From Lindgomyces ingoldianus (Eukaryota; Ascomycota; Dothideomycetes; Pleosporales; Lindgomycetaceae), in contig NW_022985204.1 in the NCBI RefSeq assembly GCF_010093535.1, positions 115,313-179,312 of the forward strand: 64,000 bases of DNA, read 5' to 3'. Shown one piece after another: positions 44,701 through 54,275 of this stretch (position 1 is its first letter; every line of letters starts with the position of its first letter). The notes under the pieces were generated by a model. It was not told where the DNA came from and ran no database searches. It saw only the letters and a list, made by a program, of their open reading frames with translations. Position numbers and translations under genes: made by a program.

Positions 44701-46229
44701 ATCCTAGGATCCATTGACTCGGGGTAGCAACTACCGAAACTTGCCGAATTATTCACCCTGAAGTCAGCAAGCTTATCGTTCATCTTTGGGTAATCTTATG
44801 ACGTACCTTTCGCCCCAATTTACCTTCCTCCTCAAGCGAGCGGGCAAGATGCTTTTGGTATTTTTCCTTTTTTTTTGGGCAGACCGCCTGCGCTTAGTCA
44901 TGAGTACGCCCTGGAATTTTGGGAAACGTAAAGAATGCTATCATCCAGGACACCAAACTAAACCCTATCAACGCTAGAGGGGCATTCGAAAGAGAACCCG
45001 AGAACTCTCATGCACTCAAACTTTCAACTAAAGCTAGCCAAGCAGGTCCAATCATGTTAGCACATGCGTCCATCGATTCAACAGAACTAATGAAGATCGA
45101 ACTCACAAATCCATGATCTCCCAACGCTCCAGGATTGATCTTAGAACCCGATCCTTGCAAGAAAAGCGCCGCTCTACCCTTGTATGAGTAGATTTCCAGT
45201 GCTTGAGAGGACTTGGCATCTTCTTGGCGTCCTCCCTTAGTCTTCTAGGTACTGTACATTCACTCCCGATGCGGGGACGGCAAGGCCGTCTTGGTCGCCG
45301 CGCTAATATGCCATTCCACCGAAGTCCTAAACACAACCACATGGAATTACGAATCCTGCGACAAGAGGAGAAGATGGGCGAGTATTCCTACTATCTTGAC
45401 GGTTACACTAAAGTCTAGATCAACGCCTTCTGTTTCACTGATTCTACTTGGCACATAGAGACCCCGCAAGTTCGAATACTCCTTCTCTTCTAAAATTCCT
45501 CAGTGTTGTCATATCGCACTAATTATCTTCCAAGATGCGGGGTGTGCTTGCCATGCCTCAGCTCCTCCCTTAACATTTTAGGTCCATTAGGCTCACAGAC
45601 TCAACAGGACACGCCAGCGCTGTGGTACTCTACTACAGAGTCCTTTTCATGGCTCCACTTAAGCACTTCGCGGGCTCCTAGAAACTCAAGACATGACTCC
45701 AGCTGCCAGCCACATCAATACTAGGAGACCTGAAGATCGCTTCGTGTGTGATCTTGAAGTTCTAGGCATGACCACAGCTGCCTAGGCACGCTAACACAAT
45801 GCGGCCTGCACTTGGCTCTGTGTGTAACGTTACAACTTATTGTGCATCTATTTCTCTTGGATACGGAATAATTCGGATACACGATAATACCACGGCATAT
45901 TGGCAGAAGGGTTGTCTGCATCCCTCGAAACTCCCAGCCTTGCGGGAGATAAAGGAGATTCACTACCAACGGACTTCTTCAGTTGACCGAGACACATCAT
46001 AGCTATGGAGAAACTTCCCAAGATTGGCAGTGTCATTTTCCAGTCAAGCACGATTTTATCTACAGTGACGGAAAACGTGTGTCAGAGAAGGTCTCTGCGA
46101 AACAGACTCATTTGGGACAGCAACTGGAAAATTTCCATTGTAGGAACCATCAATGATCAAACACTGCTAGCCTATCAACTATCTTCTCGGACTTTAGGTA
46201 TAAATTTTTAGTTCGTTGCGGAAGCTCCG
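41744..46229. other. Long gene-poor stretch
   Basis: About 4.5 kb with normal base composition but no recognised gene. Open frames at 42731-43121, 43066-43440, 43858-44220 and 45203-45418 are short, overlap on both strands and show low-complexity or arginine-rich translations. A 10-bp unit is repeated three times at 43054-43083. It may hold long non-coding RNA, eroded genes or only spacer; the sequence does not decide. Confidence 0.5.
43054..43083. repeat. Three tandem copies of a 10-bp unit
   Basis: AGTCAAGACC is repeated three times without change. Function unknown; probably a microsatellite-like slippage product. Confidence 0.8.
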
Positions 46230-46983
46230 TATATTATACGACCTAGCTGTACTTGGGTGTTTGATTTACCTAAAATTTTCAACAAGCAAACGCTTCTCAA
46301 TCCAGCTCCCCTTCGCCTCCGCTGCCTCCTTGCTAACCTCCCACTGGCACCAACACACCGAAAACACGACATCCCCCCGCCAGACATGGAGTTCACATTC
46401 CAACCACTGTTCCAGATCTTACTTGAAAACTCCACCGCCTCGTCCCTATGAACATCGCAACTCCCAGTATCGATTTATATTGGAGGGAGATTTGAGATCT
46501 CTTCTTCTGAGCTGGATGAGGGGTTGATACTGATTTCGTTTGGAGTAGTGCTGAGGGAAGAGAAGGAAGGAAGGGTGGGGTGAAGATACCATTCCCAAAA
46601 CTGCTCGGCGGATTTCCGATCGGATATCCCACCGTCGACGAACTGCTCCCACTCTACTCCCTTGTACTCCCTCCTTTCTCCCAACTCTACACCTCAATGC
46701 CAGTCCCGCTCCTGGTACTGCCCCACCACTCCCTACCAACCGACAAATCCTGTCGCTGTCCCCGCCTAACGGCTCCGCATTTTCGATGGTATATTGTAAT
46801 GCTGCATCGCAATCGTCTAGGGCAGCCGGAAACGGATATTCGGGCACAAGATGGTATTCCACACTCACAAGGACCACATCCATCACAATGACCAAATCGA
46901 GAAAAATAGGAACTCTCAGGAAGCGGCTCCTGGAGACCAGACCCCTGCTGTGGATGTGCAAGATACAGGACCTCAACTTTCAC
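46230..46983 (-). pseudogene. Alpha/beta-hydrolase (HSL-type esterase) pseudogene
   Basis: The minus strand reads CILHIHSRGLVSRSRF where esterases of the hormone-sensitive-lipase group read HxHGGGxxxGS. DVVLVSVEYHLVPEYPFPAA then LDDCDAALQYTIENAE follow, a good family match. The nucleophile elbow that should be G(D/G)SAGG is garbled (VGSGGAVPG), with a frame change before GLALRCRV. Later blocks appear in other frames: WEQFVDGGISDRKSAEQFW near 46640-46580, RDEAVEFSSKIWNSGW near 46435, then a piece resembling the catalytic-His region. Oxyanion motif and nucleophile are lost and several frameshifts are present, so it is not an active esterase. Its N-terminus is cut near 46983, beside the repeat starting at 47004. 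Confidence 0.75.
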
Positions 46984-47003
46984 CCTCGGTCTTCCGCAGG
47001 GCT

Positions 47004-47767
47004 TGTAACGGACCGTAATACGGTCCGTGCAAAGTGAACCGTAGCGGTCACGTATTCAGCACGAACGTACCGAGTTCGTGAGCCGTACTGTACGTTTAAT
47101 GATCCCCTAGGTACAATACGTAGTACAGATCGCATTACCCTTTTAGGAAGTTTGTATGGCAATTCTAGGAGTAGAGGGGCTCCAGCGAGCAGTAGGCCTA
47201 CTAGGAGCGTCCAGGAGTTTTCTAGGGCTCTAATTAGCCAAAAGTTTTGCGAGGGCAACGTTGCGAGGCAATCGCACGCTGTTAAAGGTGTGGGCTTAAT
47301 AGCGCGGATTTAGTGCTCCTAAAGGAGCAGGGTAAGGTAATCTGCCTCTGGCTCTGCTGCTGGTGTTATGAGTAAGGTTCTCAAGCCGCTGCAACGGTGG
47401 TGGATGGCTATTTTATTGTTTAGCACCAAGTAAGAGAGCATATAGTTAACTTTGCCCTTAATTTCCTTACTATCCTAGCTCCTAGCTGCGAGTGCGAGAG
47501 GTGTTTTAGCGCAGCTAGTTGTACAGTAACTAATAATTAAGGCTATTTAACTACCTTCAGAAGAACTAGCTACGGCGCAAGGTAGTAAGCAGTAAGCTTT
47601 TACACCTCTCTGCTCTTACTACTAGAAAGAATTGGTTATCTTATAGCTAATTAGACCTTAATCCTGCTTTTTTAGAGACCTATAATATTAGCTGTTTTAA
47701 CCAGAGTACAGCGTACTTTAATTATAGTATACTACTTGTATAGATCACGTGAGCTGTAACAGTTACA
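47004..47767. mobile_element. AT-rich repeat, possible solo LTR (TGTAAC...GTTACA)
   Basis: The block begins TGTAACGG at 47004 and ends GTTACA at 47767, giving short inverted ends as in LTRs. It becomes AT-rich towards its right half. A 21-nt palindrome lies at the left end (47008-47028). It abuts the truncated esterase pseudogene. No matching target-site duplication and no internal coding sequence were found, so limits and class are tentative. Confidence 0.35.
47008..47028. repeat. 21-nt near-perfect palindrome
   Basis: ACGGACCGTA / TACGGTCCGT around a single central base; the arms are exact inverted copies. It sits at the left edge of the repeat. Confidence 0.8.
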
Positions 47768-48705
47768 ATACGTACACCTACCTCTCCTCCTCGTTGTCCT
47801 ACAAACGTACACAAAATGTCACTCGCACAGGCCTTAAAACCGCTCAATAGTACAGTACTACGCCTCGCTGGAGGCTCTGGATCTTCCTCCCAATTCCTCG
47901 CCGAGCTTGAAAAGCAGAGGTGATAATCTCCACTCCATTCGCATTTGACATCCTGTACTCGGTATGCTCGATTTCCCGATTTCCAATTACAGTTTCCGCA
48001 AATGGAGACGCCTGCGCTCGGAGGCAGGGAGCGAGGTAAGATTGGGATCGTTGGCTGGGTTGAGGATTTAGAGGAGTTGGGATATTTATGGGACATAGAG
48101 ATGGTGGGGGCGGGGGTTTCCTGGGGTATCGGTTGTCGATGTTTTTCTGACACGGCATGTATTTGAAGGTGAGAAGGAGGCGCAGAAATGAGGTGCGAGC
48201 GGAATGAGGGAGAGGCCAAACTGGGGGTGTAAATACGGAAATGGAAGTCTAGGTAATGAAATTGAAGTAGAAGAAGAACGCATAAAACTCCCTGAGAACC
48301 CACCGATATTAACTTTTATTTGTTTATCTTAGATGGTGTATGTAGTAAGTACCTGATTTATCGAAGCAACTCCGAACTGTTGGCTCAGTCTACGTCACCT
48401 TTTCCCCGTTCGGGAAAGGATTTTGCTTTCTTGCCGCTGGAACCACAATGATGTCGTTGGAAGAAGCTTAATCCTAGCGGGAGAAGTCGGATGATTAGGT
48501 AAGAGTTCGGGATCAGGGCCATTCTCCACCACGTGGAGATTGTGGTTTGCCAGCACTCGAAAATATTAATTAACCCGAAGTATAAATGTTGAACTTGCTA
48601 AGCCATGAGCAATTCCAAAACCAACTTCAAATATCCTGCAAGAAAACCTCGCCACTCCCATATATACGCCAGCCATGCAAATGCACAACTACTCCACCCC
48701 ATTCG
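47768..48705. other. Intergenic; no gene supported
   Basis: A minus-strand frame (47722-48303) is open but Pro/Ser-rich without motifs, and it crosses the repeat boundary. A 35-codon plus-strand frame at 47817 (MSLAQALKPLNSTVLR..) is not recognised. Confidence 0.5.
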
Positions 48706-48987
48706 TTACTTCCGTGCCTTCGAGCTCTGGTAACTAATATCTACCTGAAATAAGCTGTCCCAGATACTCCCTTTCCTTTGCGCAGGTCTCCCTTTACTTG
48801 GACTACCACCTGGGCTCTGTGCTCTAACAAGGGCTTCTCTAGATTTACTAGGGCTGGGTGCCGCAGAGCCGATTGGCGTTGTCATTCTCAGCACACCACT
48901 TCCGGTGAGATTTGATGAATTGGGGATTGAGTTCTTCCGCGGTGATGAGTATGTCTGCGAATTTTTGCGCTGAAGCGAGGGGCGTTC
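48706..48987 (-). pseudogene. ATG11: Putative last ATG11 exon, behind an in-frame stop
   Basis: The segment 48987-48706 is open for 93 codons to TAA. It starts ERPSLQRKNSQTYSSPRKN and ends KGSIWDSLFQVDISYQS then SKARK, like the WDSLW-type C-terminal motif I associate with filamentous-fungal Atg11. A good acceptor (CTTCTAG) precedes it, and a donor (GTAAAT at 49039) lies 52 nt upstream in matching phase 0. But TAG at 49048-49046, six bases before that donor, stops the main exon first. Either the stop is a CAG to TAG mutation that removes this tail, or splicing skips it in a way I cannot see. Confidence 0.5.
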
Positions 48988-49045
48988 CTAGAAGAGAAGT
49001 TAGCGAGACACTTGACACGACAGGGGAGCTTAGATTTACAAGAAC

Positions 49046-52000
49046 CTAAGGTCCCCAAAGAAGGTCTTTTCGAACCTCTTCTTGCCCCTCAAGCAGTTGG
49101 TCGACCCTGCTATTTGCCCCACCACCGCTCGAACTCTCTCTCAGATGGCTCGGTCCGGGTCCAGTTGCCGGACTGGCTCCTCGTGTCGCGGCGGTTGAAT
49201 TCAGCCCGGATTCTGGATTCTCAATGGAAGCGATTGCTTCGTTCGAGCCGCGCGACCCGAAAATTGGAACGCTCTTCCTGCTGGTGCCGCTGCTCCTCCG
49301 ACTATCCAGACTCTTGCCCAGTTGCTTGGCTGGGTCATTGGAGGCCTTCTTCTTGGTCGGTTCCATCTTTCCCGTGCCATCCACTCGGGTGATACTCGCA
49401 ACTGTCGTACGGCCTAACCCAGGGGTTCCTGGAGCACCTGGTTTCTCTTCCGCGGCATCCAACAGGTACCATCTAAGACCATCGGAAAGATCAAAAGGAT
49501 TGTCATCTTCAAATGACAGAGCGCTATTCGACGCAATAGAGCGACCGTCCAATGATGCTCTGCCCACACCTCCTTCCAGAGCCTTCGACAAATCCACAAC
49601 ACGCTCTTCCACCTTGGAGATACGTGCCACAAGCCACTCCCTTCCGTGAAGTTTGTGGGAGTCTTGTTCGCGGAGAAAGTAATGCGGAGCTCCAACATTA
49701 AAAGCCGCCCACGGGCGTGTAGCTTGATTCCTCGTGGGCAAGAACAGAGCAAGATCACCCTCTTTGAAAGACCGGAACGCAATTTTCTCATGAGAATCAG
49801 CCTGGAATCGATGAGCCTTGTCCCGATATGCGCGCGCTTCTTTTTGCCATTTCCTAGCCGTATGCTCCATGTCTCGCAATCGTTTCGAGACGGCTTCGCT
49901 AAACGTCTCGATGTTGAAGCGGTTGAGTGTGTCGACAAGTTCGTGATACCTTTGGTCCTCCTCTTCGGACTTCGTAGATTCAGACCATTGGAGGAACGAG
50001 AGATCGGAAAAGTCTTCGAGATGGCGCTTGAGGGGTGTGGGCGAAGGTGTGATGACACTGCGGCCGAGGCCGTTAGGGTCGTTCATGATAGTGCTGCTAC
50101 TCACTTTCGAGGCGCGTTGAATGACCATTGCACCTTCCTCATAAGTAATGAAGAGCCCAAGAGTTTCCAGCAGACGAATTAGGCGATCATGCTGAGCGTA
50201 CAGCCGCTGGCTAAGCTCCTTTGCGCGGAGTGAGCGCTGATGGGATCGTGAGGAGTCAAACTCCTCATGCTTCGCGATTTTCTTTTGCAGATGTGTCAGC
50301 TCGATGTCGAGACTGATCGCATGCGACTTCGACTCAGCAAGCTCTATTTGCAGCCGCCCCACCTTTGCTTCTTCCTCTTCCGCCCGTTTCCTGAGAGCTT
50401 CTGAACCCGTTTCGCCTTCCGCGAATTTGCTTCGTAGGTCATGGAGATGGCTGCGCTCCTCCTCAAGCTCTTCCGCGATTGAAGCAGCCTTTGCCTTTTC
50501 GACGCCCAGTTGTTCCCGCAAAGAAGACACCTCAGCTTCCTCCTTGCTGAGTTTCGACTTAAGCTCTGTCTCTGTTTCAAGCGCTCTGGCGCGGGTCGTG
50601 TCGTTTTCGGACTGAGCCATGGCAACTGCCTGTTGGAGTTCTTGTTGATGATTGAAAGATCGCAATGCAAGATTCTCAAGTTGCGAAATGAGCGTAGAAT
50701 GATCCTCGGGCACGGTATCTTCTGGAGACAATCGAATAAAGGTGACAGCAAGTGACTCGTGATATTGCCTTTCGGCCTTTTTTTGTTCATCGAGTTCAGC
50801 TTGCAAGCTGACAATATGTTTGTCGGCGTTCCTAGCCTTCTCCGCAGCGTCTTTGCGAACCTGTTCAAGCTCCCCGATGAGGCTTTGTATCTTCGATTCC
50901 ACGCCGCTCCGTTCATTGTCGCGACTCCCAAGGATGCGGTCGAGTTCATCTTCGGCCTCCTCAATTTTGCTTTTGTATGCGTGGATCTCTTCTTCTAGCG
51001 ATCTTCGCTCATCAGCAAACTCTTTCTGTTGGGCCTTCATATTTTCCATAATATTTTCCTTGGTCGAAACAGCTTCCTCAACTTGGCGTCTGAGCCCCGC
51101 ATATTCCTCTTTTCTGGACTGGGTTTCCCTTTCCAGGGTAGCACGCGCTTCCTTTTCAGTATTAAGCTCGTGCTCAAGTCGCACTATGCGGCGTTTGTCG
51201 TCCTGTCCTTGGTTTGTTGAGAACCTCCGTGAGGAGACTGAAGATCGTCGAGATAATTCGTCCTGCAGTCGAGGAGACGGCGCTTCAATAGTAGGTGTCG
51301 ACGGGTCTGCTGGGCTTTGAGGACCCATCGAAGGAAATCCACTCCCAATGGATAGCCTGGAAACATGAGATTGACGGTGAAGCAGATCTTCGAGCCTGCG
51401 AACCCGGCTCTTAGAACCCTTTAGCTCATCTTCCAACTTTGAATTCGCTTCTCTCAAAACTCGTAGCTCGTCGTCGCCACGTAACAGAAGCTGGGAACCT
51501 TTGCCAAAAGCAGGCTCATGAACGCTACCCATCTTGAAGTTCTTGGCACGCTTTATTTGCTGTTTGCTTGGTCGATCCAAATCCTTAATGGCTTGACGGA
51601 GAGACTCTGACTCGGACTCTTGTCCTTCAAGACGTTGTAGAACTTTCAAATACTCCTCTAGATCTTCTCGATTGACGGCCGGCCACAGGCTTTTGTCAGA
51701 CTGCACATTCATCTCGAATCCGAGCATGCTCCCCTGAACGGCTTCAATGTTGATGACGTCTGCGATTGGCTTTAACCATTTTTTTCTTCGTCGTTCCTCC
51801 TCTTCTTGATAGCCAGCCATTTCCTCTGCAAGTGATGATGTATCCTTCTTCATCTTCTCCATCCACTCGCGTCTTCGTATTGCTTCGACAAGGAGGGTTC
51901 CGTAGATGTAAGGGAGTCTCCCAACTAGGGATATAAGCTCAAACGCAGCGACACCGTCCTGGGGAATATTGATGGATTCCAGCTCCGCACTCAGGTTCGA

Positions 52001-53180
52001 AATAATAGATTCGATACCTGCGATACTCCGCATGCTCTCTACAGCGTTTTTGACTGCGAAGTTCTTCTGCTCCACAGACCTTCGGACAAGATCGCTCATT
52101 TCAGTGCTATACTCCTTGATAGCCGGGAGAAAGTTGCGCGTATGCAACAAAGCCATTTTCGAGACAGAGGCAACTGATTTTGAATTCGCAGGTAGTCCCA
52201 TCACGTGCTCAAAATCAGACTCCACCTTCTTTGCAACAACGTCAATTTCGTTGAATAACCGTGCTGGTTCCTCTGAATCATCCACAAGCGACCGGCTTTG
52301 ACTCTGACCCACGGCGGTTAGCAGTTCATTGTAGTCTGCACCTATTTTCTCGAGTTGACTCCCCATGCTCGTCATACGCTTTCCAAATGATTCTCTTACG
52401 CGCTTGCTTACACTTGTAGCCTGTTTGACGGCTGCCGCGTCAAGGTAATCTTGAAGTGTCAGCGTCCGATTTGGAGAGTTCTTTCGACTTCCTTGTGCTG
52501 CTCGGACTTCCTTGGCTAGGAACTGGACAAACTCCACCTTTGCTGGTATTGATGATAACTGCATGAAATCTGCATCAAGCCTCCTAAGATTCTCTCCCGT
52601 CTCCTTCTCCACTCCCTCAAACCAGTCCTTCGCAGCCTGGTGCTTCTGCTCCAGGCCCCGAATATGTGAATCATGGTTTCCCACGGCGATTTGGGTTCCT
52701 TTCTCAATAGTTGCCTGCTCCCCGAAGTGGTTCGAGGCTATTCTGGACATGGACTGGGACTTTTCGAGGATATCGAAGGCCCAGTCGCGGCGAGCTTGGA
52801 ATAAAGTTTGCCATGCTCGCAAATCAGTATGGCTAGAGAGGGTATCGGGGGGGTTTTGGGGGGTGTATGGTTCAGGGAGCGGTGTCAGAGTTATAGGGGA
52901 CTGGGCTCCCGCGGAGAGCTCGCGGTTGTAGACGAATATCTCTTTCTGCAAAATTTACGAGGATCAGCTCAGAACATCCCAAGTGAGAAGGCAACCTTAC
53001 CTCCGTCAAGAGCGCCTGCAGTTTGACATGTTTGCCTCGAGTCGTAAGAAGGATTTGGCACTCGGGTTGTATGTGGGTAATACTCGAAATCCAGTGCTTC
53101 AGGGCTTCGATTGAGTTGAAGCCGACGGGATCAGCGTCGAGCCGCTGGCCCGTATGAGCTACAGCTATCTGCAGCGACAT
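49046..53180 (-). CDS. ATG11: Autophagy-related protein 11 (selective autophagy scaffold)
   Basis: Exon 1, 53180-53001 (60 codons, MSLQIAVAHTGQRLDADPVG to LQALLTE), is joined in phase 0 over a 55-nt intron (GTAAGG..TTGCAG) to exon 2, 52945-49046. The product is 1359 aa. Atg11 links cargo receptors to the Atg1 kinase in pexophagy, mitophagy and the Cvt pathway. The N-terminal ubiquitin-like start and the TARGxxVKLQALL-type block are visible, then a long helical region, then extended coiled coils rich in Glu/Lys/Arg between residues about 480 and 1000. The C-terminal Claw domain follows from about residue 1115 (FKEGDLALFLPTRNQ, RPWAAFNVGAPHYFLRE, REWLVARISKVEERVVDLSK, NPFDLSDGLRWYLLDA). The frame ends RKDLLWGP-stop at 49046, apparently short of a further conserved exon. 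Antisense frames inside are shadows. It is divergent from the CENP-H gene. Confidence 0.92.
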
Positions 53181-53420
53181 TCGAAGGGGCCTTCAGCAGC
53201 ACGGGGAGCCTGTTGCGGCGGACAGGACTTGGGGGAGGTTGAAGGCAGAAGTGTGGAGCTGATCGTGAGCACGCCGCGCCAAGCCAAAGGTGCAGGGGTA
53301 CTCCACACGGGCCACCGATAGTGCATTCTCACCCAAGAGAGGAACTCGATCAGATGAACCACCTCAGTGCCCATTCACCGGCACGCGATTAATAGTGCAG
53401 ATAAAACTTTCTGTTTGCCA
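53181..53420. promoter_or_regulatory. Short divergent promoter, ATG11 / CENP-H
   Basis: 240 bp separate the two start codons, so both promoters and 5' UTRs overlap here. No TATA element noticed. Confidence 0.5.
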
Positions 53421-54275
53421 ATGGACAACGCAAACGATGCGGTCATGGTGGATGCGGCCCCGAAACCCCGAAATCCAGACGATTATTCAGATCTTCTACA
53501 CACAAGCCACAGCGACGCGTTCGCGTTTTCAGAGCGGGAACAGCTCGTCCTCGAGCTTTATGATCAGCTCCGGGAGTTGGAACTGGAACAGAGCCTGCTC
53601 AAGGCGCAGAACGAAGGTATGCACCAACTGCATTTGCCATGTGATTCAGCTAAAGTACCTTTTCGAAGCACATGCTTCAGATGTCTCGGCACTGGCAGAT
53701 GATGTCTTACAGGACCAGCTGATCGTGGCGGAGCGTGAGGTTATGGACGCGAAGGCAAGGTACGAGCTACGCAACAGAATCACGCATAATGTGCTAGTTA
53801 TGGACCCTGTCTTGAAGGCTGTTCACGGTGGTGAGCATACTGGCTATGCCGAAAAGTAAGGTTGCCGAATTTCTATTGGACCTCTCATCTCACATTTAAT
53901 AGGAGGATACTACCATTGATTTCTGAGAATGATGTGGTCTCAATGGTCCACAACACTCTTGCCTCAAAGCTCACCTCGACGACACATGCTTTGAACGCAG
54001 CTGAAAAGGAAAACATCACCGTTAACGAGAAGAACAGGGAGCTTGCACGGTCCCTTCTTGCTCTTGCAGAGGAGTTGAAGGCCCGGTCAACCGAGGATAT
54101 CGAAGACCCTCGACTCCGTGAGCAGGTGACGGATGAAGAGAAGGGTCTAAAGGAATCCCGGAGACGAATGATGACTTTGAAGGGGATCGTCTCAGGTATG
54201 GTCGTTGGAAGTGGAATCGACTGGGCCGAAGACGACGCCTTGCGCGGGCTTGTCATGGATGAAGAGGATGGGTAA
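53421..54275 (+). CDS. CENP-H/Mcm16-type inner kinetochore protein
   Basis: Three exons, 53421-53616, 53669-53855 and 53903-54275, joined over introns of 52 and 47 nt, give 251 aa. The start MDNANDAVMVDAAP was chosen over an upstream in-frame Met at 53367 because the conserved part begins later and the extra residues look like UTR. The protein is mostly helical and coiled coil: FSEREQLVLELYDQLRELEL, LPLISENDVVSMVHNTLASK, NAAEKENITVNEKNRELARS. It ends with the CENP-H signature: SRRRMMTLKGIVSGMVVGSG followed by IDWAEDDALRGLV. CENP-H is a subunit of the constitutive centromere network (CCAN/Ctf19 complex; Fta3 in fission yeast, Mcm16 in budding yeast) needed for chromosome segregation. Confidence 0.85.

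Noticed and set aside
47722..48303. 193-codon minus-strand frame
   Set aside because: Pro/Ser-rich, no motif, crosses the edge of the repeat; not supported as a gene.
49414..51320. Several frames of 140-214 codons overlapping ATG11 on either strand
   Set aside because: All fall within the coiled-coil coding sequence of ATG11 and read as repetitive Ser/Arg-rich sequence; shadows.
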